64,000 bases of DNA from Portibacter lacus (GTDB lineage Bacteria > Bacteroidota > Bacteroidia > Chitinophagales > Saprospiraceae), in contig NZ_JAJNKA010000005.1 of the NCBI RefSeq assembly GCF_021533215.1, positions 356,279 through 420,278 of the forward strand, read 5' to 3'. The translations under genes and the position numbers were made by a program. Positions 10,701 through 19,166 of this stretch are shown here, piece after piece (positions within the stretch are counted from its first letter, which is position 1; each line of letters opens with the position of its first letter). The notes under the pieces were generated by a model. The model was not told where the DNA came from and searched no databases. It was given only the letters and a program-made list of their open reading frames with translations.

Positions 10701-10910
10701 GGTGAATGAACCGTCAATTTCTGTAATCGTACCTATCGAAGTATTTGGAACTAAAACATTTGCTCCGATAAGAGGCAGATTATCTTTACTGTCTGTTATT
10801 ACACCAGTAATAGTTCGCTGAGCAAAAGTCGACTGAAACATCAAAAGCATGGCGAAAAAAGACCATAAATAGCGGGTACGCCTCTTGATGTATTTAGGAA
10901 AAAGCTTCAT
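7776..10910 (-). CDS. susC: SusC/RagA-family TonB-dependent transporter
   Basis: This 1044-residue outer-membrane transporter has a signal peptide (to about 30, ending STFAQ), a carboxypeptidase-regulatory-like domain (ITGVITDSKDNLPLIGANV), then a plug with the family's VIGYGTQKRADVTGAI box near 115-130 and PNDIESIQVLKDAASAAIYG near 215. The long beta-barrel ends in a terminal aromatic residue (GGLNFTF). It imports oligosaccharides with energy from TonB. No N-terminal STN extension is visible, so it does not look coupled to an anti-sigma system; control is more likely through the neighbouring GntR regulator. It is the first gene of the minus-strand locus. Confidence 0.97.
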   Translation of the reverse strand: MKLFPKYIKRRTRYLWSFFAMLLMFQSTFAQRTITGVITDSKDNLPLIGANVLVPNTSIGTITEIDGSFTLSVPEDSKSLEISYTGYANKIISIDGVSNVSASLDLGQIIDEVIVIGYGTQKRADVTGAIASYSAEKIDERPINRIDQALVGQLAGVRVKQTSGLPGAGFSIQVRGTGSIGANNEPLYVIDGFPLEVSSQSSSGGFGTGNPLDNINPNDIESIQVLKDAASAAIYGSRASNGVVLITTKKGGDGKAKINLNVSYGFNETAKKLDVLSAEEWVDRASEMIDYAWVNSAEGRTASQSSAEREAILGGFNRNFIKDDRWAQPGHPGLVYIDWQDELFRRGALQNYSLSAQGGNKYAKYFVSGDYLDSEGIAIGVGYKQFSARANMEVTASDRLTIGINIAPSYSIASNPGVEGKDQQMHIAAGMVPVSEESVGLDVNVGNNTPYTWGSSRSSPVRVVENTIGDSKIFRTIGTVFGKLELAEGLNFKTSFNLDNVDQSRKSYTPAWVTRNRTSGGGFSGYKRQTFVSENTLSFDRTFGGAHNVNTIIGTSYNTSKFDAFRIGVSGGFNSDVITTLNAANINPGGTNTTETQNTLISFFGRLQYNFADKYLLSGSLRRDGSSRFGPDTKWGVFPSISAGWRISEEAFLKQVDAISSLKIRGSWGISGNNGIGDYSHVSILGFDNYSFGNSLASGQVPSNFANSRLGWEKSETIDVGFDLGLFNNRVYASFDYYTKRNSDLLLKIPIPTAVGFSSALTNIGEVLNKGWEVELTTRNLTGKFSWSTSVNLSHNTNEVLQLGPENTPILGGAFDINHNILMVGEPMYSLYVVQQEGILSASDIENGAALYGKQVEGDPKYFDADGDGVITPDDRILSGHPNPDYTWGINNTFKFAGFDLGVLLQGQWGGKIYSTFGRGLDRTGMGPVENTLGLHRDRWRSPEDPGAGLRGKANSSFGRIKNTDWLYDNDYWRVRNITLGYNLGDVINIKGISSARIYVNAENFFGADKYAGGFNPEAVNNSGDDYGAFPLSKSLVGGLNFTF

Positions 10911-11254
10911 GATTTAGAAAGTTTTAATTTAAAGTAATGAAGTAATCTTTCGATTCTTCTGAGTTAAAGAAATCTACTACTATAAAGATTATCTTTTCCT
11001 TTGGCCTTTAAATCTTTCCAAAAGCAACAATAATTTCGAATTACTTCCCCTTTACAGTAATATATTTGTGATAAATTTAAAGGGCAAAAAATTATAAACC
11101 GTTCTGCACTGTTATGAAGAGTTAAAATATCAGGAGAATTTTTATTGACTTGAAATAAAGAATGACGGGACTTTAAGAAGGGTGACTCTTCAATAAAAAT
11201 GTTTTAAAAATTCTTGTTTTTGAGTGAATTTTTAGTCTTTTTTTAGAAAAATAT
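10911..11254. other. 344-base intergenic region between susC and the GntR regulator gene
   Basis: Both flanking genes are on the minus strand, so this holds the 3' end of the regulator transcript and the promoter and leader of susC. It is very AT-rich. I could not find a convincing TTG/TAnnTTTG pair on the minus strand. No coding frame is visible. A forward TATATTTG at 11061-11068 lacks a -33 partner. Confidence 0.5.
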
Positions 11255-12286
11255 TTAAAGAGAAGCTCTGTATTTTACATGGAAAGGATTAGGAATATGA
11301 GCCTTGGTTTTTGTCTTAATAAATGAAGCTGCAGTCTTTCCTAATAGCTCGAAATCAGTTGAAATTGTGGTTATTCCATCTAGTAAAATCTCTTTTAGCA
11401 AAGTTTCATTGTAGGAAATAATCCCTATTTGCTTTCCAATAGTCAGATTTTGTTCCCTGCATCTCTTGATCAACTGGACTAAATCATCCTCCATAAGGTT
11501 GATGTATGCATCGCCCTCATTGATGTCGTCAGTGTTTACATCATTGATAATTGAATACTTGAAAGCAAATTCATCGCAGAACTTTTGAAAGCCATTTTTG
11601 ATAGATTCTGGATGGTAGGTGTAATTAGGAAAGATTAATTTCAGACGCTCATAATTGGATAATTTTTCGATCATTTCCGTGAGTACTTGATATAAATCTT
11701 TCTCGAAATCTTGGTAAACCGAAGCATATTCTCCTGTTAATCCATCTATTTTTTTATCTAGAATGATCAATTTTGATTTAGGAATTTCATTGATGACTTC
11801 TATTGCGCTGTTTCCTCCTTCTAGAAAATGAGAAATGATAACAAAGTGAGTATAATCGGATTCCTCTTTCTCTTGGAGTATTCTCTTAAAGAGCTTGAAA
11901 TCGTTGTTGTAAATGTAAAAATCTATTGCAGCTTGTTCACCGAGCTCCATAGAGAAGGCATCGTATATAATTTTTTTGTGAGCACTTAATTTGTTAAACA
12001 AAAGCAGAACTCGTGGGCCAGTAGAAATATCATTAGTCATCACATAGTAGCCTTTACCTGGAACACTTTTGATAATTTTGTTAGCTTTTAAATAGTCGTA
12101 AGCTTTGACTATCGTATCTCGAGAAATATCAAATTCAATTAAAATTTTATTTACAGACGGGAGCTTGTCGTCAATTTTTAACTTTTCTTGCTGTATCGAA
12201 TTCGTGATAGAACTGATGATTTGCCTATACTTTGGTGTTTTAGAATATTCATCAATAATTATTAATTCAGCAGAATCTTTGCTCAT
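11255..12286 (-). CDS. GntR-family regulator with a LacI-like sensor domain (probable rhamnose regulator)
   Basis: This 343-residue protein has a GntR winged helix at about 8-75 (KYRQIISSITNSIQQEKLKI, then FDISRDTIVKAYDYL and VPGKGYYV). The rest, about 85-343, resembles the periplasmic-binding-protein fold of LacI regulators, with VLLLFNKL opening the domain and IGIISYNETLLKEILLDGITTI near the end. This GntR/PBP-like fusion is common in Bacteroidota sugar loci. It sits between the glycan-uptake genes and the divergent rhamnose pathway genes, so L-rhamnose or a pathway intermediate is the likely effector (inference). A 10-base palindrome just before rhaEW is a possible operator. Confidence 0.85.
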   Translation of the reverse strand: MSKDSAELIIIDEYSKTPKYRQIISSITNSIQQEKLKIDDKLPSVNKILIEFDISRDTIVKAYDYLKANKIIKSVPGKGYYVMTNDISTGPRVLLLFNKLSAHKKIIYDAFSMELGEQAAIDFYIYNNDFKLFKRILQEKEESDYTHFVIISHFLEGGNSAIEVINEIPKSKLIILDKKIDGLTGEYASVYQDFEKDLYQVLTEMIEKLSNYERLKLIFPNYTYHPESIKNGFQKFCDEFAFKYSIINDVNTDDINEGDAYINLMEDDLVQLIKRCREQNLTIGKQIGIISYNETLLKEILLDGITTISTDFELLGKTAASFIKTKTKAHIPNPFHVKYRASL

Positions 12287-12389
12287 AAAATACTATTTTT
12301 CAAAATTATTACTTGTGTATGCAGAATAGCACAGAACACTACGGTGATTTTGGTTTTATATATTTACGATCCAACTTCGCAATTATTTT

Positions 12390-12399
12390 ACTAATTAGT
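12390..12399. promoter_or_regulatory. Palindrome ACTAATTAGT before rhaEW, possible GntR operator
   Basis: A perfect 10-base palindrome lies three bases before the rhaEW start codon, within the 115-base divergent spacer to the regulator gene. GntR-family operators are often short AT-rich palindromes. I did not find a second copy before susC, so the assignment is only suggestive. Confidence 0.3.
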
Positions 12400-12401
12400 T
12401 A

Positions 12402-14504
12402 ATGAATATGATAAAAACTTTTAAATACGTCAATTATCTGTGGGATGATTCCAAAGCAGATAAATTAGGCGATGACCAAGTCGGTTTATTCCTTTATAGA
12501 TCTAATATATTAGGTGCTGACCTAAGAATTACCAATTATGGAGGTGGGAATACAAGCTGTAAGACAATTGAAATAGATCCTTTAACTGGAAAGGATACGG
12601 AGGTAATGTGGGTGAAGGGCTCTGGTGGAGACATCGGTACTTTGAAAAGAAAAGGTATAGCTGGACTTTACGTAGATAGGCTGCGGTCTCTTAAAAACAG
12701 ATACAAAGGTTTAGACCAAGAAGATGAGATGGTTGGTCTTTTCTACCATTGCATTTATGACCTACAATCCGCAGCGCCGTCTATCGATACGCCATTACAT
12801 GGAATGCTACCTTTCAAGCACATAGATCACTTGCATCCTGATGCGCTAATCGCCATTGCAGCTGCAAAAGATGGAGAAGCAATTACGAAAGAGATATGGG
12901 GAGATACGATGGGCTGGGTGCCTTGGCAACGGCCAGGATTTGACCTCGGTTTACAATTAGAAGAATGCCTAGCAAAGAATCCTGGAATACGGGGAATTAT
13001 CTTAGGAAGTCACGGTCTATTTACTTGGGGAGATACTTCTTATGAATGTTACATGAATTCGCTGGAGGTTATCGAACAAGCATCAGCATACATTGAAAAA
13101 AAGATTGCTGAGAATGGACATGTTTTCGGAGGTAAGAAATTAGATTCTTTACCATCAGAACAGAGAAGTGCTCAGGCTGCTAAAATGGCTCCGATCCTCA
13201 GAGGATTGTGTTCAAGTGAAGCACCTATGATCGGGCATTTTACAGATGATAAAAACGTTTTAGAATTTATCAACAGTCACGATTTAGAAAGGTTAGCACC
13301 ACTCGGAACATCGTGTCCAGATCACTTTCTTAGAACGAAGATTATGCCTTTAGTGCTGGATCTTCCTGCTGACATGGACTTAGCAGATGGTGGAATGGTA
13401 AGAACCAAATTAGAAGATGCCTTCCAAGCTTACCGATCTTCTTATGCTGAATACTATGAGACTTGTAAGAAAAGCAACAGCCCAGCAATGAGAGATCCGA
13501 ATCCAGTCATCATTTTGTGGCCTGGAGTTGGTCTGTTTTCATTTTCTAAAAACAAGCAAACAGCAAGAGTCGCTTCTGAATTTTATATCAATGCGATTAA
13601 TGTGATGAGAGGTGCTGAAGCTATTTCCGAATATACAGCACTACCGCGACAAGAAGCATTTGACATAGAATATTGGTTACTAGAGGAGGCGAAACTAAAA
13701 CGAATGCCTGCTGAGAAACCATTAAGTCGAAAAATAGCGCTGATAACAGGTGGCGGCGGTGGAATAGGGAAAGCTATCGGTGAAAAGTTGATCGAGCAAG
13801 GCGCGAATGTGGTTTTCACTGACTTAAGTTTGGATTCCATTAATGGATCTGTAAAGGAGATAGGGTCAGATACGGCTATTTCTCTGTCTTGTAATGTGAC
13901 TTCTGAAAGTGATATTAAAAATGTTATGGATCAGACGTGCCTTGCATATGGAGGACTGGACATCATCGTTCATTCAGCAGGACTTGCTATTTCTAAGTCC
14001 CTTACGGATACGCAAAATGTAGACTGGGATTTACTTCAAGATGTTTTGGTTAAAGGTCAATTTATGCTGGCTAAACATGGAATGGAGATTCTCAGAAAGC
14101 AAAAAATGGGCGGAAACATTGTAAATATTGCTAGTAAAAACGGCTTAGTAGCTGGTCCGAATAACGTAGCTTATGGAACTGCTAAAGCTGCACAACAGCA
14201 CATGTCTAGATTACTAGCAGCGGAATTAGGCGAAGAAAAAGTACGAGTTAATACAGTTAATCCAGATGGAGTAATTATTGGATCTAAAATATGGGAAGGT
14301 GAATGGGCCGAAGGAAGAGCGAAAGCATATGGAATAACAGTAGATGAATTGCCAGCGCATTATGCTAAGCGTAATCTGCTCAATGAAATTATACGACCAG
14401 ATGATATTGCTGATGCAGTCTTTGCGTTAGTGGGTATTCTGAAGAAAAGCACAGGTAATACGATCAATGTAGACGGAGGAATGGCGAATGCATTCGTCCG
14501 ATAA
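12402..14504 (+). CDS. rhaEW: Bifunctional L-rhamnulose-1-phosphate aldolase / L-lactaldehyde dehydrogenase
   Basis: This 700-residue fusion has an N-terminal class II aldolase domain (to about 420) with the metal-site motif HIDHLHPDA (His140, His143, His145) and a C-terminal short-chain dehydrogenase from about 440. The latter has the glycine-rich nucleotide site TGGGGGIGKAIG near 447-458 and the catalytic YGTAK at about 591-595. The enzyme splits rhamnulose-1-phosphate into dihydroxyacetone phosphate and L-lactaldehyde and oxidises the latter to lactate. The domain order matches the known RhaE-RhaW fusion family (YuxG-like). It is the first gene of the plus-strand rhamnose operon, divergent from the regulator. 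A second in-frame ATG lies two codons on; either could be the start. Confidence 0.93.
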   Translation: MNMIKTFKYVNYLWDDSKADKLGDDQVGLFLYRSNILGADLRITNYGGGNTSCKTIEIDPLTGKDTEVMWVKGSGGDIGTLKRKGIAGLYVDRLRSLKNRYKGLDQEDEMVGLFYHCIYDLQSAAPSIDTPLHGMLPFKHIDHLHPDALIAIAAAKDGEAITKEIWGDTMGWVPWQRPGFDLGLQLEECLAKNPGIRGIILGSHGLFTWGDTSYECYMNSLEVIEQASAYIEKKIAENGHVFGGKKLDSLPSEQRSAQAAKMAPILRGLCSSEAPMIGHFTDDKNVLEFINSHDLERLAPLGTSCPDHFLRTKIMPLVLDLPADMDLADGGMVRTKLEDAFQAYRSSYAEYYETCKKSNSPAMRDPNPVIILWPGVGLFSFSKNKQTARVASEFYINAINVMRGAEAISEYTALPRQEAFDIEYWLLEEAKLKRMPAEKPLSRKIALITGGGGGIGKAIGEKLIEQGANVVFTDLSLDSINGSVKEIGSDTAISLSCNVTSESDIKNVMDQTCLAYGGLDIIVHSAGLAISKSLTDTQNVDWDLLQDVLVKGQFMLAKHGMEILRKQKMGGNIVNIASKNGLVAGPNNVAYGTAKAAQQHMSRLLAAELGEEKVRVNTVNPDGVIIGSKIWEGEWAEGRAKAYGITVDELPAHYAKRNLLNEIIRPDDIADAVFALVGILKKSTGNTINVDGGMANAFVR

Positions 14505-14527
14505 ATAAGCAAGGAAGCAGTTAATTC

Positions 14528-14641
14528 ATGGATCAACTTGATCAGTTGTTCTCGATGGTCAATGAATTGACTAAATCCTTGAATGCGCGCTTACCAAATA
14601 TTGAATTGAAAATTAAGAATCCGAAAAATGAAAATCGATAA
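14528..14641 (+). CDS. Small ORF of 37 codons between rhaEW and rhaI
   Basis: ATG at 14528 opens a frame that ends at TAA 14639-14641, overlapping the first 14 bases of the rhaI coding region. The product starts MDQLDQLFSMVNEL and is polar and helix-prone, ending in a basic tail (KIKNPKNENR). I recognise no family. Its stop overlapping the next start would suit translational coupling. It could also be chance in a 123-base gap; conservation in related rha operons would decide. Confidence 0.4.
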   Translation: MDQLDQLFSMVNELTKSLNARLPNIELKIKNPKNENR

Positions 14642-15911
14642 GAGCAGATTGGAAGAATTGAACCAAAGCAAAGAATGGTTACACTCTGGAACGTTGAATG
14701 GTTTATTAGATAACTTGGCAAGTCAGAACATTGACGGGCAGGCAATCATCGAACAATTATCAAAATTCCAAGTGGCGATTCCGTCATGGGCGCTTGGTGC
14801 TGGAGGAACTCGATTCGGGAGATATAACTTCGGTGGCGAACCATCTAATCTGGAGCAAAAAATATATGATGTAGGGATTATCCATAGCTTAACAGGATCT
14901 GCAGGTGCTATTTCACTGCATATTCCTTGGGATATTCCTTCAGATGCTCAAGCCATCAAAGAATTAGCGAGTGACTTAGATATTAAATTTGATGCGGTTA
15001 ATAGCAATACTTTCCAAGACCAAAAAGGACAAAAGCATAGTTACAAATTTGGGTCGCTGTGTAATGAATCCAGTGAATCAAGAAATCAAGCCGTAGCGCA
15101 TAACATTGAAGTAATCAAGATAGGAGAACAACTTGGTTCTAAGTCCATAACGGTATGGCTTGCAGACGGGAGTAGTTTTCCAGGGCAGATGAATTTTAGA
15201 AGGGCACTTGATCATACGAGTGATTCTCTGAAAAGGATATATGCTGAGATGCCTTCGGACTGGAGCATGTTCATTGAATATAAACCATATGAACCTCATT
15301 TTTACCATACCGTGATTCAAGATTGGGGGACTTCTTTTATGTTAGCGAATGAATGTGGAGATCGAGCTTACACCTTGGTAGACCTAGGGCATCATCTGCC
15401 GAATACCAATATTGAACACATTGTTTCTACATTGATGTATAAAGGAAAGCTAGGTGGTTTTCATTTTAATGATAGCAAGTATGGAGATGATGACCTAACG
15501 GTCGGCTCTATAAAACCATACCAGTTGTTTTTGATATTTAATGAATTGGTATTCGGAATGCTTAATAATAATGCAGAAAATCCGGATTTGTCGTGGATGA
15601 TCGATGCGAGCCATAATTTGAAAGATCCATTGGAAGATTTGATGGAATCGTTGGATGCCATCTTAATAGCTTATGCGCAAGCTTTATTAGTCGACCAAGC
15701 ATTGCTTAAGGAAGCACAACAGAATCACGATGTTTCTTATTGCCAGCAGATTCTTCAGAATGCATTCAGAACGGATGTAAGACCTTTAGTTAGACAGGCT
15801 CGGATAAATAATAACGCTGCATCCAATCCAATAGAAGCTTATAGGAAATTAAAGGTGAGAAAAACCTTAATCGATGAGAGAGGAATGGACGTTACTGCAA
15901 CTGGATTATAA
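14628..15911 (+). CDS. rhaI: L-rhamnose isomerase, RhaI type
   Basis: This 427-residue TIM-barrel protein resembles the RhaI (Pseudomonas-type) sugar isomerases rather than E. coli RhaA. The opening segment FQVAIPSWALGAGGTRFGRY near 45-65 and the later GGFHFNDSKYGDDDLTVGSIKPYQLF are characteristic, and the latter holds probable metal ligands. It converts L-rhamnose to L-rhamnulose in the cytoplasm. Its stop overlaps the kinase start by one base (TAATG), so the two are probably translationally coupled. Neighbouring kinase and aldolase genes supply the rest of the phosphorylating pathway. Confidence 0.92.
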   Translation: MKIDKSRLEELNQSKEWLHSGTLNGLLDNLASQNIDGQAIIEQLSKFQVAIPSWALGAGGTRFGRYNFGGEPSNLEQKIYDVGIIHSLTGSAGAISLHIPWDIPSDAQAIKELASDLDIKFDAVNSNTFQDQKGQKHSYKFGSLCNESSESRNQAVAHNIEVIKIGEQLGSKSITVWLADGSSFPGQMNFRRALDHTSDSLKRIYAEMPSDWSMFIEYKPYEPHFYHTVIQDWGTSFMLANECGDRAYTLVDLGHHLPNTNIEHIVSTLMYKGKLGGFHFNDSKYGDDDLTVGSIKPYQLFLIFNELVFGMLNNNAENPDLSWMIDASHNLKDPLEDLMESLDAILIAYAQALLVDQALLKEAQQNHDVSYCQQILQNAFRTDVRPLVRQARINNNAASNPIEAYRKLKVRKTLIDERGMDVTATGL

Positions 15912-17266
15912 TGACGAAGGTAACTGCTATATTTGATATTGGGAAGACGAATAAGAAGTTCTTCTTGTTTGACCAGAGGTATCAAGAGGTTTATCGAGAC
16001 TATATAACTTTTCCTGAGATAGTCGATGAAGATGGACATCCTACGGACAACTTAGCAGCCATTACGGAATGGATCAAGTCGATGTTTGAACAAATCAAGG
16101 ATTCTCAAAAATTTGACATAAAGGCAATTAATTTTTCCACTTATGGCGCTTCACTCGTTCATCTAGACCGCAATGGTGAACCGATAGCTCCTTTATATAA
16201 TTACACGAAAGAATTTCCAGAAGACCTGAAAGAACAATTCTTCGCAAAATATGGTCCTGAAGAAAAATTTGAATTAGAAACAGCTTCTCCTTATTCAGGA
16301 TTTCTCAATTCTGGACTCCAGTTGTACTGGCTTAAATATACGAAGCCTGAAGTTTTCCAAAAGATTAAATTTTCACTTCATTTACCTCAGTACATAAGCT
16401 ACTTATTTACGGATATACCTTTATCTGATTACACTAGTTTAGGGTGTCACACAGGTTTGTGGGATTTTTCGAAAAAGGACTATCATAGATGGGTGTATGA
16501 AGAAGAGATCGATAGATTATTGCCACCACTTGTTACCGCGGATACCAGTTTGAATACTAATTATTTTGGTCGCCAATTTAAAATTGGTGTAGGAATTCAT
16601 GATTCTTCCTCTGCGATGCTGCCATACATCATGAGTCAGAAGTCAAAATTTACCCTATTATCCACGGGAACCTGGAGTGTAGCATTAACTCCAGGAAATG
16701 ACGAGCCGTTTTCAAAAGCAGACTTAGCTGTGGATAGTTTGAATTACATGAGAATAGATGGCAAGCCAGTTAGAGCAAGCAGGCTTTTTCTGGGTAATGA
16801 GTATAAGGTTCAAGTACAAAAGCTAAGTGCATATTTTAATAAAGAATACGGCTATCATAGAGATGTGAAATTTGACGATGCATTATACGATCAACTTACA
16901 AAGAAAAATAAACGTCAATTTCACTTTGAGAGTATTCCCAATTTTTCTACAATAGAAAGTACGAATTATCAATCGATGGTTTCATTCGAGGAAGGTTTTC
17001 ATCAGTTAATGATAGAGTTGATGGAGCACCAATTAATTGCTTTGTCTGCTGCAATAGGAAGCAAAGAAATTAAGAAGCTATTTGTGGATGGAGGCTTTGC
17101 AGATAATGATATTTTCATCAATCTGCTGAGCATGCATTATCCCGAACTTAAAATTAGGACGACGAAGTCTCCCTTGGGCTCTGCTCTAGGCGCTGCGATG
17201 GTGATTTCTGATAAAGAGATCCCTGGTAAATTTTTAAAAAAGCATTACAAGTTGAAGAAAATATAA
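15911..17266 (+). CDS. rhaB: FGGY-family L-rhamnulose kinase
   Basis: This 451-residue sugar kinase has the actin-like fold: the N-terminal phosphate loop AIFDIGKTNKKFFLFD (about 6-21), a hinge region with LLSTGTWSVALTPGN near 250, and a C-terminal FVDGGFADNDIFINLL with SPLGSALGAA. The STGTW box is typical of RhaB-like members of the FGGY family. Position directly after rhaI, with a one-base overlap, supports rhamnulose as substrate over the related fuculose. It would produce rhamnulose-1-phosphate for RhaEW. Confidence 0.9.
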   Translation: MTKVTAIFDIGKTNKKFFLFDQRYQEVYRDYITFPEIVDEDGHPTDNLAAITEWIKSMFEQIKDSQKFDIKAINFSTYGASLVHLDRNGEPIAPLYNYTKEFPEDLKEQFFAKYGPEEKFELETASPYSGFLNSGLQLYWLKYTKPEVFQKIKFSLHLPQYISYLFTDIPLSDYTSLGCHTGLWDFSKKDYHRWVYEEEIDRLLPPLVTADTSLNTNYFGRQFKIGVGIHDSSSAMLPYIMSQKSKFTLLSTGTWSVALTPGNDEPFSKADLAVDSLNYMRIDGKPVRASRLFLGNEYKVQVQKLSAYFNKEYGYHRDVKFDDALYDQLTKKNKRQFHFESIPNFSTIESTNYQSMVSFEEGFHQLMIELMEHQLIALSAAIGSKEIKKLFVDGGFADNDIFINLLSMHYPELKIRTTKSPLGSALGAAMVISDKEIPGKFLKKHYKLKKI

Positions 17267-17354
17267 CAGACCATTCTGATTAATTGTAGAATGCGAGTTA
17301 GAGTTTAATCCTGGAAAAATTAAAGCATAATCTTGAAAATAACATCAAAACGAA

Positions 17355-18761
17355 ATGACAACAGATACAAGTAAAGCGATAGTAGCTACCGAAGAATACG
17401 AAAGAGAAAGAGTGCCGGAATCCAAATTAAAATCCTGGAAATCATTCCTTGGAATGTATGCTGGTGAGCATGCTGCGGGAACTGAATTTGTCATTGGACC
17501 TTTGTTTTTGACGACGGGAGTAAGTGCATTTGATTTACTGGTTGGTCTGTTTCTCGGTAATTTGATGGCGGTAATTTGTTGGAGATTTTTAACGGCAAAA
17601 ATCGCTGTTGATCAGCGGCTAACCTTGTATTATAAGCTGGAGAAGATATGTGGAAAGAACCTGGTAACTTTTTATAATATTGCGAATGGGATACTGTTCT
17701 GTTTCCTTGCAGGGTCAATGATAACGGTCTCCGCTACGGCGATAGGCATCCCATTTGATATACCGATGCCGAAGCTAGATGATACCATGCCGAATGGTAT
17801 TACATGGATCATCATTGTATTGGTAATTGGAGCTGTGATATCATTAATTGCAGCAAGAGGATACGCGACAGTAAGTAAGGTTGCGAACTGGCTTTCGCCT
17901 TTCATTGTCTTAGCTTTTATAGCATGTGGTGTTGTTGCTTTAGGTCAGTTAGACATATCTACTTTTAAGGAATTTTGGAATATTTGGGGTTCAGGGAGTG
18001 AGCCTTTTCCAGGTCAAATCAAATATACATTCTGGCATGTCTTTCTATGGTCTTGGTTTTGTAATGCAGCAATGCATATCGGGATGAGTGACTTATCGGT
18101 GTTCAGGTTTGCTAAGAAAGCCTCATCAGGATGGACGACTGCTGCTGGAATGTACGTAGGGCATTATATCGCATGGATTGCAGCTGCCTTATTATACGCA
18201 GTTTATTTGCAATCACCAGAAGCGTTAGGAATATTAGCAGAAGGAGAGGCACCAGGTGTTGCACCTGGACCGTTAGCTTATAATGCAATAGGTGTTTTCG
18301 GAATCATTGCAGTGGTTATAGCAGGATGGACTACAGCTAATCCTACGATTTACAGAGCTGGTCTTGCATTTCAGGCCATTATACCTAAGGCATCTACTTT
18401 TTGGGTGACAATATTAGCAGGAGGGATCGCAACGATAGCAGGAATCTTCCCAGCATTTGCGATGAAATTATTGGGTTTTGTAGCACTGTATGGTTTTATT
18501 TTAGCTCCTGTAGGTGCGATAATTGTGTTTGAATATTTCTTTGCTAAGCGATTCGGAGTGGAAGAAGACTATGCGGAGAAAGCTGGGATTAGTTTTAATA
18601 TTTCGGTTTTATTGGCCTGGGGAATTAGTTTCGGATTGTTTTACTTTATCTCTTTAAGTCAAGGTGTATTCTTGAGTTTTCTGACTTTACCAGCATGGTT
18701 GTTATGTGGTGTACTGCATTTAATGATCAGTAAGTATATTCAGAAGAGGAAAAGTAAGTAA
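17355..18761 (+). CDS. NCS1-like permease, probable L-rhamnose transporter
   Basis: This 468-residue inner-membrane protein has about 12 hydrophobic segments. Its N-terminus SWKSFLGMYAGEHAAGTEFVIGPLF and the later IAVVIAGWTTANPTIYRAGLAFQA resemble cytosine/purine (NCS1) permeases, the second being the family's conserved mid-protein region. NCS1 carriers usually move nucleobases, but this one lies 88 bases after rhaB in the same direction with no other transporter for rhamnose in sight, so a sugar role is inferred. A weak ATATAG/CTATAT hairpin follows the stop. Confidence 0.8.
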   Translation: MTTDTSKAIVATEEYERERVPESKLKSWKSFLGMYAGEHAAGTEFVIGPLFLTTGVSAFDLLVGLFLGNLMAVICWRFLTAKIAVDQRLTLYYKLEKICGKNLVTFYNIANGILFCFLAGSMITVSATAIGIPFDIPMPKLDDTMPNGITWIIIVLVIGAVISLIAARGYATVSKVANWLSPFIVLAFIACGVVALGQLDISTFKEFWNIWGSGSEPFPGQIKYTFWHVFLWSWFCNAAMHIGMSDLSVFRFAKKASSGWTTAAGMYVGHYIAWIAAALLYAVYLQSPEALGILAEGEAPGVAPGPLAYNAIGVFGIIAVVIAGWTTANPTIYRAGLAFQAIIPKASTFWVTILAGGIATIAGIFPAFAMKLLGFVALYGFILAPVGAIIVFEYFFAKRFGVEEDYAEKAGISFNISVLLAWGISFGLFYFISLSQGVFLSFLTLPAWLLCGVLHLMISKYIQKRKSK

Positions 18762-18961
18762 TATAGAGGAGGCTATATTTAGATAAATGGTTGTGATAAT
18801 TATTGCAATATGATTATGTATAGGTAGGAAATTCTATGCAAGTAAAAGCTTGAGGCTTCCCGCTTCGCTACAATAAAACTAAAAACATTGTGACTTTATG
18901 TAACAGGTAAGTTACTTCGTTAAGGTAAGTAAGAATGATTTGTGCGACTATTGTGCTACGG

Positions 18962-19001
18962 CAAAAAAAAAGAGGATCTCAACTTACGCTGAAATCCCCT
19001 A
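18962..19001 (-). terminator. Rho-independent terminator of the tRNA-Val transcript
   Basis: On the minus strand GGGGATTTCAGC pairs with GTTGAGATCCTC across a GTAA loop with a few G-U pairs, followed by a run of nine T. It lies six bases past the tRNA CCA end. Confidence 0.85.
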
Positions 19002-19007
19002 TAGCCA

Positions 19008-19085
19008 TGGTGGGAAATACTGGACTCGAACCAGTGACCCCCTGCTTGTAAGGCAGGTGCTCTAAACCAACTGAGCTAATCTCCC
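19008..19085 (-). tRNA. tRNA-Val (TAC anticodon)
   Basis: The 78-base minus-strand sequence folds as a complete cloverleaf: acceptor GGGAGAT/ATTTCCC with one G-U pair, discriminator A and encoded CCA, anticodon stem CCTGC/GCAGG around loop CTTACAA, and T-arm ACTGG TTCGAGT CCAGT. Anticodon TAC reads valine codons. Confidence 0.97.
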
Positions 19086-19135
19086 ATTCTATTTACTATT
19101 GCCTCATAGGTCTTCACCTATTTCTTAAGCGACTG

Positions 19136-19166
19136 CAAATATAGAGTTCCTTTTTAAACTTTACAA
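19136..19166 (-). promoter_or_regulatory. Bacteroidota-type promoter of tRNA-Val
   Basis: On the minus strand TTG (19166-19164), a 20-base spacer and TATATTTG (19143-19136) match the phylum's -33/-7 promoter. The -7 box is about 50 bases before the mature tRNA 5' end. Confidence 0.85.

Noticed and set aside
11061..11068. Forward TATATTTG promoter-like box
   Set aside because: No TTG at the required spacing, and it would run antisense to the regulator gene with no plus-strand gene to serve.
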